DNA of 55,981 nucleotides from Candidatus Bipolaricaulota bacterium (GCA_030612485.1 JAUWNS010000001.1:1-55981); one strand, 5' to 3'; shown: positions 15,303 to 25,054, numbered from the stretch's first letter. Translations and numbers: made by a program. The notes: generated by a model not told the origin, from the sequence alone.

Positions 15303-16605
15303 AGCTCACCTTCTTCCTGATAGCTTCCAGCTCATCACACATCCTTACTAAATCTATGACAATTGACTGATCCCTCTTAGCTTGATCTATGATGTTGGGA
15401 AGTGCATCTGTTTTCTTCCCTATCACGTAGACCTCGGTCTCGTTCAGAAACCGGGATAGAGAAGGGCACATCAGAGAGTCGAAGTTGGGAATCACCTCCT
15501 CGATGTATGCCTTGTTCGAACCCATAATTGTTCCCTTGGCGATGTCCGGATCGTAGAATTTGACATCGTAGCCTTCCTGTAGGAGTTTCTTTGCAAACTT
15601 CACCATGGGACTCTCCCTTAGATCGTCGGTCCCACCCTTAAAGCTCAAGCCCACAATCCCAATTCTGCTCCTTCTAGCCCGCTTAATCATCTGTAAGGCT
15701 CTATTGATTTGCTCTTCATTGCTTGGCATGATGCTATCGAGGAGCGGGGTTCGTAAGCCTAAAGCGTCTGCTTTATGGATAAGAGCTCTTGTGTCTTTGG
15801 GAAGGCAGGAGCCCCCGAAAGCGAATCCTGGCTTCAAATAATAAGAGGACAGATTCAACTTATCATCTTGGCAAAAGATATTCATCACTTTATGGCTATC
15901 TATTCCAAGTTCTTTACAAATGCTACCTATCTCATTTGCAAAACCTACTTTGAGAGCATGAAAGGCATTACTCGCGTACTTAATCATCTCGGCAACTTCA
16001 ACGTCGGTCTTTATTATAGGAGCATCTATGAAGTCGTATAATTGAGCCACTATATCCGCCGTTCTCTCGTCCGTCGCTCCAATTACGGTGTATGCGGGGC
16101 TGTAGAAATCTCTTACAGCCGAGCCTTCCCGTAAGAACTCAGGATTTGAGGCCATTCCGAATCCGCGATTTAGCTCTTTGCTTGATGCTTTTTCAACTAT
16201 GCCAGCGCATTTCTCCGCCGTCCCCGGCAAGACAGTGCTGCGTATCGCAATAATATGGAAATCTTCCTTGTGTCTTAGAGTTTCTCCTATCTGTTCAACA
16301 ACATGGTATACAAATTCCAGATTCAAGCCGCCATCATCGCGAGATGGGGTTCCTACGCTTATGAGAGAGATTTCGCTGTTCAGGACAGCTTCCTTAGCAT
16401 CTGTGGTCGCACATAAATTCCCTTTCCTCACGCTTCTTCCTAAGATGTCTTCGACTCCTTCTTCTAGGAAGGGTGACTTCCCGGCATTTATGAGATTTAC
16501 CTTCTCTGCACTGATATCTACACCGATAACCTGGTTCCCATCATCTGCTAAACAAGCAGCCGAGACACACCCTACGTAACCAAGACCGAAGATGCTAACT
16601 CTCAT
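15283..16605 (-). CDS. Nucleotide-sugar 6-dehydrogenase, GDP-mannose dehydrogenase (AlgD)-like
   Basis: 440 residues from ATG 16605 (GGGGGAGAAGG before it; a longer upstream frame is not needed). Oxidises a nucleotide hexose twice to a uronate using NAD. Motifs: IFGLGYVGCVSAACLADDG, VGTPSRDDGGLNL, IRSTVLPGT, NPEFLREGSAVRDF, EMIKYASNAFHALKVGFANE and the catalytic-cysteine motif GFAFGGSCLPKD. The last four resemble AlgD more than UDP-glucose or UDP-GlcNAc dehydrogenases, so GDP-mannuronate is the favoured product. Start overlaps the upstream gene by four bases and its end overlaps the GT4 gene, giving one tight operon. Confidence 0.9.
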   Translation of the reverse strand: MRVSIFGLGYVGCVSAACLADDGNQVIGVDISAEKVNLINAGKSPFLEEGVEDILGRSVRKGNLCATTDAKEAVLNSEISLISVGTPSRDDGGLNLEFVYHVVEQIGETLRHKEDFHIIAIRSTVLPGTAEKCAGIVEKASSKELNRGFGMASNPEFLREGSAVRDFYSPAYTVIGATDERTADIVAQLYDFIDAPIIKTDVEVAEMIKYASNAFHALKVGFANEIGSICKELGIDSHKVMNIFCQDDKLNLSSYYLKPGFAFGGSCLPKDTRALIHKADALGLRTPLLDSIMPSNEEQINRALQMIKRARRSRIGIVGLSFKGGTDDLRESPMVKFAKKLLQEGYDVKFYDPDIAKGTIMGSNKAYIEEVIPNFDSLMCPSLSRFLNETEVYVIGKKTDALPNIIDQAKRDQSIVIDLVRMCDELEAIRKKVSYEGIGW

Positions 16606-17765
16606 CCTTCTCCCCCTTTCAGCAAACAAGCCAAAGCATGCAACATCGTCCCCTGCCCCCAGTGCAACATGGGAGTTTTGTTGACCCACCACTTACCATG
16701 CTGGTAGTAAAAATGCCCGTCGGTATCCTGCATATTGGCAATGGTCCAGTTTGCAACCTTCTCCGCCAGAGACAAGTAAGCTGCATCCCATTCTCTAGCC
16801 AGTAATGCCAATGTTTCAATCGCCTGCGCTGCGCACTGGATATCTATGGGATAAGTCCGGTCAGGATAATACTTCGGCGTGCCATCGTCGAGAAAGAAGT
16901 TCTCGACGAAGAAGCGAGCCCCTCGTTCAAAGGCCGAACGATACTCCTGGTCGCCCGTGGAAGCTATATACCACCACAGGGAATCCAACACGTAACCGGT
17001 ATGGAAATTGTCCACCCAATGCAGATTATCAGCTTCGCCGTACCACCATGCCCCATCGGCGCGCTGGGCGTTCACTGTATAGGCCACGGCCTCGGACGCT
17101 ACTTGCCTGAGCGATTCATCCCGCGTGTGCGAGTACGTCCGAGCCAGGACCGCCGCCGCTAGCATATTGGCGTTGTGCACCGGATAATAATCACCAGGGA
17201 TGTAACTGATACACACGCCGTCACCTTCAGGACGACGCTCCAGATCATTCAGGATGAACCGACAGACGCTCCTTGCTGCCTCAAGATCTCTCTCCTCCCC
17301 GACAATCTCCCAGGCATCTAGAAATGCGTGACCAATATGGGCCGTCCAAACGACGGTGGGCTCACCCTTGGATAAATAGAACCCTCTGGATTGATAGTCG
17401 AAATGGTTACCCCAACACAAGTGCTCGTAACCCGGACTTGGATGCGCTTTCAGCCAGTCCAGGCAGTATCGTGCCTTTGTCAGCCAGTCTGCGTCCCCCG
17501 TTGCATGATAGAGTTTGAGATACCCGCGGGCGAAATAGCCCATCGCTTTAGAACTGGTGGCCGACCGGATGTCCAGCAGTGGACGCAAATTCCAGTGGAA
17601 ACGCTTGACTCCTTGGAGCAAGAACTGACGCCCCAACTTCCCGATGGCCAGTGGACGCAACCAAGCGTTCAGACCATCAAAGGGATCGTAGGCCTGATAG
17701 TTGTGTTTGGCTACCCAATTCTCCAAATGATTAATTGCCGTCCTGATATCTTCAATTCCGACCAT
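16602..17765 (-). CDS. Alpha/alpha-barrel (six-hairpin) protein of polysaccharide loci
   Basis: 387 residues of repeating helical hairpins with aromatic clusters (LCWGNHFDYQSRG, VWTAHIGHAFLDAWE, NLHWVDNFHTGYVLDSLWWY, MLHWGQGTMLHALA). This pattern belongs to the six-hairpin glycosidase/epimerase superfamily seen next to GDP-mannose-dehydrogenase-like genes in exopolysaccharide clusters; intact uronate epimerases, lyases and hydrolases share the fold. There is no signal peptide, so it acts inside the cell. A role in sugar epimerisation or glycan trimming is possible but not shown. Ends in an ATGA overlap with the dehydrogenase. Confidence 0.6.
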   Translation of the reverse strand: MVGIEDIRTAINHLENWVAKHNYQAYDPFDGLNAWLRPLAIGKLGRQFLLQGVKRFHWNLRPLLDIRSATSSKAMGYFARGYLKLYHATGDADWLTKARYCLDWLKAHPSPGYEHLCWGNHFDYQSRGFYLSKGEPTVVWTAHIGHAFLDAWEIVGEERDLEAARSVCRFILNDLERRPEGDGVCISYIPGDYYPVHNANMLAAAVLARTYSHTRDESLRQVASEAVAYTVNAQRADGAWWYGEADNLHWVDNFHTGYVLDSLWWYIASTGDQEYRSAFERGARFFVENFFLDDGTPKYYPDRTYPIDIQCAAQAIETLALLAREWDAAYLSLAEKVANWTIANMQDTDGHFYYQHGKWWVNKTPMLHWGQGTMLHALACLLKGGEG

Positions 17766-17887
17766 CTGCCCCCCAAAAACCTACCAGATCACTACCAACC
17801 TTCATTAGGACGTTTGAAATCACAAACCGAAACTTGCCGGCCACCGTCCGAGGAATGCGATCCACTAACTGCAGATGTACTTCAATC

Positions 17888-18985
17888 TCATACCCTCTTC
17901 ATGACCTGTTCCAGCACATCAAGATAATGCCTTCCCACTTTCTCTGGAGCGAAATCTTGCACCTTTTCTCTGTTAGCCCGTGATATCTGCGTGCGTAGCC
18001 CCGGATCGGCCAGCAACTGTACTAGCGTGTCCGCCAGCACGACCGGATCTCGGGGCGGGACAAAGAGTGCATTGACGCCTTCCTGCAAATGGTCCCCTAC
18101 CCCCCGAATGCGCGTGGTCACAATAGCCAATCCGGCGTTCATAGCTTCGGTAATCACGGTAGGGAATCCTTCTTTCCAATAAGTGGGCAGCACAAAGACA
18201 TCCCCCATTTGATAAGCTGCCACCAGTTGCTCACCCACAAGATAGCCCGTCAAAGTCACGTGGTCGGTTAAGCCAAGTTTCTCGACCCACTCTCGCCCCC
18301 GTTGTGCATCCGCGCCATCCCCGGCCACTACCAGATGACATACAGTTCGCCCCAGGACGTGCGGCATAGCGTTCAGGAGATCAAAGATGCCCTTGGCCTC
18401 TATCAGCCGGCCAACAAACAGTAGTACAGGCTTGCTCTTGGGCACGGCCCACGGCAGCTCACCCGGAATAGTATCGGTAGGCTGAAATGGATTACTGACC
18501 ACATAAAATCTGCCTGTTGGGTAGAACTGCTGCAATTCATGCTGTTCCTCGGACGAGAGTAATAGCGCCGCATTGCTCAATCGGAGCAACCAGGCTGAGG
18601 TAGCCTTAAACATGCGGTGACCTGGGGCAATCAGCCAATCTGATCGGCTGCCATGAAACTCGATCACAATCCTCGGGCACAAGCGACGAGTGACAAGCAA
18701 GAGCGGAATGTCCCGGCTCACCGTTCTCCAGTCATGAGAAGTCTGGACTACCATCACGTCAAAGCGCTCGTGCCTAAGCGCTCTCCAGATGCGGCCAATA
18801 TCCCGCGCCCGGCCGATGATCTTCTCAAACAGCGATTCATGATCGCTGTGACGCCCCCAGGGTTCGGTAGCCACCTCACAGCCCAGCGCACGCAATGCGG
18901 CCACTAAAAGAGGGGTGATCTTTGGTATCGGGCCTTGGATATTGACATGCGAAACAAGCATCAAGATGCGCATGTTATTCGCCAT
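17888..18985 (-). CDS. Glycosyltransferase family 4
   Basis: 365 residues from the ATG at 18985 (MANNMRILMLVSHVNIQGPI); the frame is open further upstream but that part belongs to an overlapping remnant gene. The donor domain is textbook GT4: LLFVGRLIEAKGIFDLLNAM, HLVVAGDGADAQRG, DHVTLTGYLVGEQLVAAYQMGD and PTYWKEGFPTVITEAMNAGL with the EGFPTVITE motif. The start overlaps the stop of the upstream remnant as TGATG, so the pair once formed a coupled tandem of two related transferases. Confidence 0.92.
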   Translation of the reverse strand: MANNMRILMLVSHVNIQGPIPKITPLLVAALRALGCEVATEPWGRHSDHESLFEKIIGRARDIGRIWRALRHERFDVMVVQTSHDWRTVSRDIPLLLVTRRLCPRIVIEFHGSRSDWLIAPGHRMFKATSAWLLRLSNAALLLSSEEQHELQQFYPTGRFYVVSNPFQPTDTIPGELPWAVPKSKPVLLFVGRLIEAKGIFDLLNAMPHVLGRTVCHLVVAGDGADAQRGREWVEKLGLTDHVTLTGYLVGEQLVAAYQMGDVFVLPTYWKEGFPTVITEAMNAGLAIVTTRIRGVGDHLQEGVNALFVPPRDPVVLADTLVQLLADPGLRTQISRANREKVQDFAPEKVGRHYLDVLEQVMKRV

Positions 18986-19182
18986 CACAGTCCTTGAACG
19001 ATCTTGACCCACAATTCCTCCTTCGGACGTCTGTGGTCCCAACAAGGGAGTGAAGTGACTTCGTAGCCAGGCTTCTGAAGTCCGGATTCTAAGAGATCGG
19101 TTATAAACGCTATGGGGCCATTGATGTGTGTGGGAGCGCTCACCATTAGGGTCCTAAGTGGTTTAAGTTTGTTATTGCTCAT
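18985..19182 (-). pseudogene. N-terminal remnant of a tandem GT4 paralogue
   Basis: 65 residues (LRTLMVSAPTHINGPIAFIT, LLESGLQKPGYEVTSLPCWD, PKEELWVKIVQGL) that align with the first 60 residues of the next gene (MRILMLVSHVNIQGPIPKIT, ALRALGCEVATEPWG). It stops after the equivalent of FEKIIGRA. It is a duplicated transferase gene from which everything after the first 60 codons has been lost, joined directly to its intact sister. Confidence 0.7.
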
Positions 19183-19568
19183 AATGCCTCTATGCTCCTC
19201 TCAAACTGCGTTCCGGGCAAATGACCGATACCGAACGATCCGCACAGCCTCAGCAAATTCCTTCTCATTGTAGGCAGTACACATCCCAGCACCGCTTTCC
19301 GATTGAACCGCCCCGGGTTTGACGGAGGCTCCGTCTTGTCTTATCTCCTAGTAGCTGTACGGCACTGAGCACCACTCCGAACCTTCGTGCAACCTCCCGC
19401 ATTAGAACACCACGTCGTACTGCCTCTGCCAACTGTTGTCGGCGTTTCTCAACGCGTGTCTTTTGTGGCCATCGCGTTCTCCTTAACCGACCGTTTACCA
19501 CCATTATATGGGAGTCGAGGTGACCAGGAGGTGCTGTCATGTGGCCTGTTATCCGTGCTTATCACATG
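19183..19568 (-). other. Gap with a possible transposase remnant
   Basis: Most of this gap has no gene. A frame at 19265-19540 reads TRVEKRRQQLAEAVRRGV followed by MREVARRFGVVLSAVQ, which looks like the N-terminal helix-turn-helix of IS630-type transposases (REVARRFGVSLSTVQ), then degenerates into LLGDKTRRSLRQT. I treat it as a probable short IS remnant. Confidence 0.3.
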
Positions 19569-20195
19569 TCATCTCTCGCTTCTTAATTTTCCCACGATTA
19601 TATCTAGGGAGCTTCGGCTATATCCGTTAGGAATTATGATATCCGCATAGCGTTTTGAGGGTTCAACAAACTGCAAATGCATAGGGCGAACTGTACTGAG
19701 ATACTGATCTCTGCCGCTCTCGAAATCACGCCCGCGTTCGTTGATATCCCTTTCTAGCCTTCGCAAAAGGCGGACATCGGGATCTGTATCTATGTAGATT
19801 TTATAATCAAGTAGCTCGCGAATACCCTCGTTTGCCAGTACCATAATCCCCTCTAGAATAATGATAGACGTAGGATCAATCCTGATAGTTTCTGACTTTC
19901 TACTATGAGTCTTGAAATCGTAAATGGGACGCTGAATCGGTTCGCCGTTCTTTAGCCGACTAAGCTGCTGTAAGAGAAAATCGTTCTCGAAGGCATCTGG
20001 ATGATCGTAATTGATTTTTGCACGTTCTTCTGGAGGCAGGTGGCTGCGGTCTCGGTAATATGCATCTTGTGGGATAATTGTAACTCTCTCTTCTCCCAAC
20101 TCCTCTTGCAGTGCTTTAGCAACGGTCGTCTTGCCAGCTCCTGTCCCCCCTGCAATTCCGATGAGGAGTATCTGATTTAAGTTGGATATTGTCAT
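19569..20195 (-). CDS. udk: Uridine kinase
   Basis: 208 residues, the normal length. Walker A is GIAGGTGAGKTTVAKAL at about 13-29; RPIYDFKTHSR, IILEGIMVLA, YIDTDPDVRLLRRLERDINERGRD and YLSTVRPMHLQFVEPSKRYADIIIPNG are all Udk blocks. It phosphorylates uridine and cytidine for salvage of UMP/CMP. ATG follows GGAGGGGGG. A salvage gene inside a polysaccharide cluster is not unusual, since UDP-sugars draw on the uridine pool, but it is flanked on both sides by gene-free or remnant sequence, suggesting separate arrival. Confidence 0.95.
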   Translation of the reverse strand: MTISNLNQILLIGIAGGTGAGKTTVAKALQEELGEERVTIIPQDAYYRDRSHLPPEERAKINYDHPDAFENDFLLQQLSRLKNGEPIQRPIYDFKTHSRKSETIRIDPTSIIILEGIMVLANEGIRELLDYKIYIDTDPDVRLLRRLERDINERGRDFESGRDQYLSTVRPMHLQFVEPSKRYADIIIPNGYSRSSLDIIVGKLRSER

Positions 20196-20635
20196 CCCCC
20201 CTCCACAATCTGCGCGCTATCCCAACAAGTTGAAGTCACTCCAGTCTAGCCTCGGCATTGTCAAATGTCTATTGTAGTCGAGTACCAACACTTTGTGGAG
20301 CTTTCGCAAGATAGCTAATTAAGATGTGCCCTCGATACCCGTCTCCATCGCCTATCATCTGACGGGACCGATCTGGCTTCTGAGCCGTTTGAGTGGCGGC
20401 GGAGCCCGCCGCCGATGAAGTGGAGGTAGAGAAACTCCTCGTGGACGCTCTCGGCCTTGAAGCTCTTCTGGAGCGAGGAATAGTATGTCTCACCCGCCCC
20501 CGTCTGTTTTCTATGGCCATACGTATGCCCAATATATGGGTGCATCTTGTGCGGGTAGGGATTTACTATGTTGCCTTACAGCTTAGTTGCATCATTCCCG
20601 CTAGCAATGGCGCATAGGGAAGCAATAATGACGTT
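20196..20635. other. Gene-free stretch, possible degraded ORF
   Basis: 440 bases without a recognisable gene. The minus strand has two overlapping open frames (MHPYIGHTYGHRKQTGAGET, and KSFKAESVHEEFLYLHF) that could be a decayed coding region. I do not recognise the family. The inverted repeat GGCGGCGGAGCCCGCCGCC at about 20397-20415 could form a hairpin. Confidence 0.25.
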
Positions 20636-21415
20636 TCATAACACGCGCTTAACCCTTCGTACAGCTCGAAAAAAAAGAGTTTCAAAAAAGGCCAACGAAT
20701 AAACTATGGGATTTGATATTTCGGGAAAATATTTAACCAACAGTTTTTTCGACAATAATCTTATCTCTTTTTTGTTCATTACAGATTTGCTACTCGCATG
20801 GTAACGAAACTGGCAAACACGAATTGGTATACTTCGGATACAAAGCCCTTGCTTGACCACCCGGCAAAATAAATCGTAGTCCATGCTCAAATGGATCGAT
20901 TCATCTAATGGGCCACATTGTTCCCACACCTGCCTTCTCCAAAAACTGGTTGGCTGGCAGATTTGCGCAAAGCCATGACGAAAAGCATGAGGCACATAGG
21001 GCAAATAGGTTCCTTTCCGGAATACTCTCCCATTCTCATCAATGTCATCATGATAACCAAAAAGGAAATCAATCTCGGAATGATTTGTAAAGTATTTAGC
21101 TATTCTTGCTAGTACACCTGGATAATACACATCGTCAGAATTGATCCACGCCAAGATTTCCCCACCAGCCCTTCGGAACCCTTTGTTGATTGCTTCACTC
21201 TGTCCACTATCCGGCTCGCTTACCCAGTACGCCAGCTTATCGGCATACTTTTTGATGATCTCTACCGAGTTGTCCGTAGAACAACCATCAATGATAATGT
21301 ACTCTAAGTTAGAGTAGCCTTGGTTCAAAACGCTCTGAATCGTATCTTCCAAGAATTGCCCTTGATTATAGGATGGAGTAACTATCGAAATCTTGGGCAA
21401 ATATTCCTTTTTCAC
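20636..21415 (-). CDS. Glycosyltransferase family 2
   Basis: 259 residues of GT-A fold. PKISIVTPSYNQGQFLEDTIQSVLNQGYSNLEYIIIDGCSTDNSVEII contains the nucleotide-binding D-G motif, VSEPDSGQSEAINKGFRRAGGEILAWINSDDVYYPG the DxD-type metal site (NSDDV), and SFWRRQVWEQCGPLDESIHLSMDYDLFCRV the acceptor ED-like segment. These enzymes add sugars from NDP donors with inversion. Its ATG overlaps the upstream stop by one base, placing it at the end of the 21.4-26.1 kb operon. Confidence 0.92.
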   Translation of the reverse strand: MKKEYLPKISIVTPSYNQGQFLEDTIQSVLNQGYSNLEYIIIDGCSTDNSVEIIKKYADKLAYWVSEPDSGQSEAINKGFRRAGGEILAWINSDDVYYPGVLARIAKYFTNHSEIDFLFGYHDDIDENGRVFRKGTYLPYVPHAFRHGFAQICQPTSFWRRQVWEQCGPLDESIHLSMDYDLFCRVVKQGLCIRSIPIRVCQFRYHASSKSVMNKKEIRLLSKKLLVKYFPEISNPIVYSLAFFETLFFRAVRRVKRVL

Positions 21416-22590
21416 TACTCCTCCTCCCGAATAACTCCCTTATAAACATCCAGCGTCTTCTTCGCAATCACCTCAGGATGAAATCGCTTTTCCGCAATAT
21501 CCCTCGCTTGAGCGCCCATTCTGTCTCGTAGCACCGGGGACAGCATAAGTCGTCCCATTGCCTCTGCCAAGGCTTGTGGATCTCGTGGCTCCACTAGAAT
21601 CCCCGTCTCCCCATCCCGCACCATATACTCCACACCCCCTACCCGTGTCGCTACCACCGGCAATCCGAAAGACATCGCTTCACTGATACAACCTGGAGCA
21701 GTTTCTTCTATAGATGGCAAGATTAACATCGCAGCCCGTTGATATTCCACAGCCAACTCTTCAGGCAACATAAACCCGCGAAACACAATCTGCCCTTCTA
21801 ATTCCCGACCCTGTATCAGGTCCTTCAATTGTTCGTAATATTCGGGGTCTGATACCGCTCCAACCACCGAAAGCGTGATGTCGCTCAGACTTACACTCTT
21901 CTCTGTCATCATCGCTAACGCATCTATGAGTGACACTAGATCCTTTCTTGGCTGGATATCTCCAACAAACAGTATCCTTTTTGATTCTCCAGGATGTGCT
22001 CTATAGCGAAAAAAGTGTTCCGATACCGCATTCTCCACCGAATATATCTGAGCGTGCGTATACTTTCCTAACGCTGACTGGACGTATGGGTTGATACTGA
22101 TCAAATGTTTTGTCCTCCGTAAGGTCCATCGTTCCAAGGCTGCGAAAAAACGCTTCTTCGAGATTCGAGGTGTAGATACCTTTTGGATGATCTCCGACAT
22201 CACGCCATGCACCGTTACAACTGAAGGGAACGATGAAGTTACGGCGATGTAGGGCCAGATATGTTCTGTCCCGATCCCATGCACCACATCAGGCTTGATC
22301 TTGCGTAGCATCCGATGCACCGCCACCCGTGTATATTGGAATCCGGTGAACAAATTCGCCTTGGGCGGCGAAACGAAAAAGGTTACCGAGAGGTTCCCTC
22401 GTCGGATGGTGCGTGTCTTCGGAATTAGCTTTGTCCCGGTGATAAAGTGGACTTCGAGACCCGATATCCGCGCCAGACCATTTGCCAGGTTCTCGTTACA
22501 GCTAAAGATACGCTGGAAAGCCCTGGGGTCAATTCCGATGTCTTCGGCATAATCGTAAAGCGGAAACGAACCCATCAGCACTACTTTCAA
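21415..22590 (-). CDS. Glycosyltransferase family 4
   Basis: 391 residues. N-terminal MKVVLMGSFPLYD and ISGLEVHFITGTK, VVHGIGTEHIWPYIA; donor domain RILFVGDIQPRKDLVSLIDAL, QIVFRGFMLPEELAVEYQRAAMLILPSIEETAPGCISEAMSFGLPVVATRVGG, with EETAPGCISE as the GT4 motif. Overlaps the upstream nucleotidyltransferase-like gene by four bases. The coupling of transferases to that gene and to a phosphatase-superfamily gene points to one modification pathway. Confidence 0.93.
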   Translation of the reverse strand: MKVVLMGSFPLYDYAEDIGIDPRAFQRIFSCNENLANGLARISGLEVHFITGTKLIPKTRTIRRGNLSVTFFVSPPKANLFTGFQYTRVAVHRMLRKIKPDVVHGIGTEHIWPYIAVTSSFPSVVTVHGVMSEIIQKVSTPRISKKRFFAALERWTLRRTKHLISINPYVQSALGKYTHAQIYSVENAVSEHFFRYRAHPGESKRILFVGDIQPRKDLVSLIDALAMMTEKSVSLSDITLSVVGAVSDPEYYEQLKDLIQGRELEGQIVFRGFMLPEELAVEYQRAAMLILPSIEETAPGCISEAMSFGLPVVATRVGGVEYMVRDGETGILVEPRDPQALAEAMGRLMLSPVLRDRMGAQARDIAEKRFHPEVIAKKTLDVYKGVIREEE

Positions 22591-23801
22591 GTGCCCTTCT
22601 CCAGCAACTCACGAACCACCCCTTCTGGGTGGAAGATTCTCAGATACTCCTGCGCAGTCTCCTGCCACGCCCTCACGGTTCCATCAGTCTCCGGAAGTCC
22701 TAACAGCTCCCGCCCCGGCTCCAGTAGGTTGAAATCCACCTCATTACGCTCCAAAGAGAAGAGCAGCATCGGCATCGTGGCCCATCGGAACGGTCGCGAC
22801 TGGTGGAACGCGGCTTCCCGCCCTCGTGGACTGAGCGCTGCTATAACCCCAAATCGAATCACGCTTCGCATCCACATGCGCAGGCGCTCCCCAAGAGGAT
22901 CTTTCACGTGTTGCTCGACAAAGGTTGAATACGCCTTCCAGTCTTGGAACGAACGCCCTAGTCGAAGCTCTTCAAACCATAGGAAGAAGCTATTGAACAA
23001 ATCTCGTACCGCAAACCAGTGATCTACCATTGCCTCATCGCCAGACCAATCAAAGTGGGGACGCAGCTTCCGCTCCACAGCCCTGACATAGAACGTGCGC
23101 ACAGTCTCTCCTTGTGGAATATCGCTGACATCCATCGCTTCCAGGCGTCTTTTCCGCTCAACGTAGGAGTAATGATACTGCCTGCGTAACAGCAACAGCG
23201 CATCTCCCATCGCCATACAGGCTTTGTCCACCTCGATCTGGAAGTTCTCCCGCTGTCGCTCCCTTATCTTTCCGTCCGGTAAGAAGTATAGGGCTGGAAT
23301 CAGCAAGCCGCTCCCTCGTGAGAGGAAGTAGATTGCTCCATCCAACAACGACAAGTGGTCCGCAGGTAACGAGGGCATGATCCTCTTCAAGTCTATATCG
23401 CCCCATAAGATACGATGCCCGTTTCGAACCTCGTACCAGGCTACCAAGTTAGGGGCCAATCGGAACGCCAGCCAACTGGTGATACCAATGTCGATTTGTT
23501 TCACCCCTGCCTGGGGAGCCAACTCATCGGCCAGCCGCTGCACCTTAGCCTGAAGTTGCTTACGGCGCAGGAGATAGTCTGATGTAGAGACCATCACCCC
23601 AATATCGAAATCATTTACAGGCCGATACTGCCCATTGTCTTGGACCACGCCACCTTCGCCACGTCCGAAGCCACCCGTGAGTATGATCGCTTTTACCTTA
23701 CTTCCCATGCGGTCCACAATTGCCTCTACCACTAGGTTGAGAGAAGTCTGGACTGCCATATCGGCCTTGGGGTCTTGTAACACTGTGAATTTACCCATCA
23801 C
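22587..23801 (-). CDS. Nucleotidyltransferase-fold protein of a glycan operon
   Basis: 404 residues. The N-terminal 120 residues have the polymerase-beta-type signature: AIILTGGFGRGEGGV (G-G/S helix), NDFDIGVM (the DxD pair) and a third acidic strand KQIDIGI. The remaining 280 residues are helical and unique to me, with PHFDWSGDEAMVDHWFAVRD and RFGVIAALSPRGREAAF. I do not recognise a named family. It could transfer a nucleotidyl or related phosphoryl group to a sugar, lipid or protein. Four-base overlaps with the GT4 downstream and the alkaline-phosphatase-superfamily gene upstream mean strict co-translation. Confidence 0.65.
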   Translation of the reverse strand: MMGKFTVLQDPKADMAVQTSLNLVVEAIVDRMGSKVKAIILTGGFGRGEGGVVQDNGQYRPVNDFDIGVMVSTSDYLLRRKQLQAKVQRLADELAPQAGVKQIDIGITSWLAFRLAPNLVAWYEVRNGHRILWGDIDLKRIMPSLPADHLSLLDGAIYFLSRGSGLLIPALYFLPDGKIRERQRENFQIEVDKACMAMGDALLLLRRQYHYSYVERKRRLEAMDVSDIPQGETVRTFYVRAVERKLRPHFDWSGDEAMVDHWFAVRDLFNSFFLWFEELRLGRSFQDWKAYSTFVEQHVKDPLGERLRMWMRSVIRFGVIAALSPRGREAAFHQSRPFRWATMPMLLFSLERNEVDFNLLEPGRELLGLPETDGTVRAWQETAQEYLRIFHPEGVVRELLEKGT

Positions 23802-25054
23802 GCAATCATCTCATACACAGAACGCCCATCTGCCTCAGAAGGCTTCTCAATCTCTAACATATCCATCATAGTCGCGAAAATGGCTACCATCTCTAGCGGT
23901 TGCTCCAGCATCTTCGTTCCCTGCAAATCGGGGTCCATCAGCAAAAGACCGGCATGGTTATCAGTTACTTCACGCCGATACCCATGCATCCCCTTAACAG
24001 GTTTCTTTCCCTGCCAGAAGTTAGGTAGGATCAGCGTCCCGCCGTCCGCCCACCAGATGAGCTCGCCAAAACGGTTGTGAGGATACCGAATGTGGTATGT
24101 GGCCTGATCCTCCTCAGTAATGAGCCGTCCCCCTTCCAAGGCCTGCATCGCCTCCGTCACAGCCTGGCGCGCTCGCTCGTTGAAGAACCAGAACCGGGCC
24201 ATTGTGGAATCCAAGAAGTACAGATAATCCTCTACCGGACGGACAGGTAATCGCTCCAGTGCAGCCTGAACATCCACACATCGAGTTACCTCAACCATCC
24301 CGTGATCCCCGAATATCAGTGCTCGCATCACTTCTGTGCGCCTCTGCACATAATCCAACACGCGGCGGAGAAACCCACTTATTTTGTGGAGAGCATCGGC
24401 GTATTCCGTAGAATCCGGGCCATACCGATGACCGATTCCATCCAGATCACCCACGAACAGAAAGACGAGCGAAGCGTCCTCAATAGGGGCCTTTTGCAGT
24501 GCTTCCCAGACGTCTTCCGACCGGGCGCTGGAGACCGGCGAACCTATATACACCCAGTGCTTATTCGCCGAACGGAGTAGGTCAAAGATCGTTGGAAAAG
24601 GGCAGAAATCCTCCTTGAACGGCATACGCTTCTGCACGACGTCAAAGTAATGCAAGAACCGGAAGGGAATGCGGGCTGTAGAAATACGGCGCTCAACATT
24701 CTGGGCATCTGCACTTGGATTTATATGCCAAGAGATCCACTTCCGGAGCGCAAGCTGCATAGACCACGGCAACCGGTCGGCAATCCCACTCCGTGAGATA
24801 ATCCCTCTGAATGAGGAGCACTCTGGATCATACCAGAAATGCGTCCCGTTATTGGTCTCCTCTGGGTGGTGACCGGTAAGAAAGGCTGCATCCGGTTCAA
24901 ACGAGAACGGTGGAATGATCCCTCCTGTGATTTTTTGCACTCCCCCTCTACTAGCAACACGCAAGGATAGCCTGGCGCTTAGTTTCTCAGCAAAAGAACC
25001 TCGAAAGGCATCAAAGACAATGACTACATTGGTGTTATTCTGCTGACTTTTCAT
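23798..25054 (-). CDS. Alkaline phosphatase superfamily protein (type I phosphodiesterase-like)
   Basis: 418 residues from ATG 25054 (MKSQQNNTNVVIVFDAFRGS), eight bases after the upstream stop. Metal ligands of the superfamily are visible: VVIVFDAF (first Asp), FLFVGDLDGIGHRYGPDS (Asp and His), IFGDHGMVEV (Asp-His) and DNHAGLLLM (His). The nucleophile is probably the Ser in FSFEPDAAFLTGHHP, aligning with the Thr of nucleotide pyrophosphatases. No signal peptide is evident, which is odd because most relatives are exported. In a glycan operon it may hydrolyse or transfer a phospho-substituent, perhaps with the adjacent nucleotidyltransferase-like protein. Confidence 0.8.
   Translation of the reverse strand: MKSQQNNTNVVIVFDAFRGSFAEKLSARLSLRVASRGGVQKITGGIIPPFSFEPDAAFLTGHHPEETNNGTHFWYDPECSSFRGIISRSGIADRLPWSMQLALRKWISWHINPSADAQNVERRISTARIPFRFLHYFDVVQKRMPFKEDFCPFPTIFDLLRSANKHWVYIGSPVSSARSEDVWEALQKAPIEDASLVFLFVGDLDGIGHRYGPDSTEYADALHKISGFLRRVLDYVQRRTEVMRALIFGDHGMVEVTRCVDVQAALERLPVRPVEDYLYFLDSTMARFWFFNERARQAVTEAMQALEGGRLITEEDQATYHIRYPHNRFGELIWWADGGTLILPNFWQGKKPVKGMHGYRREVTDNHAGLLLMDPDLQGTKMLEQPLEMVAIFATMMDMLEIEKPSEADGRSVYEMIA

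Noticed and set aside
16606..16692. A 29-residue N-terminal extension of the GDP-mannose-dehydrogenase-like protein
   Set aside because: It overlaps the upstream gene, while MRVSIFGLGYVG has a good ribosome site and matches the family start.
19265..19540. A working transcription regulator with a helix-turn-helix
   Set aside because: Only a short transposase-like HTH segment is recognisable, followed by unrelated sequence; more likely an IS remnant.
20397..20415. Transcription terminator at the GC-rich inverted repeat GGCGGCGGAGCCCGCCGCC
   Set aside because: No T-run follows on either strand, so I list it only as a possible hairpin.
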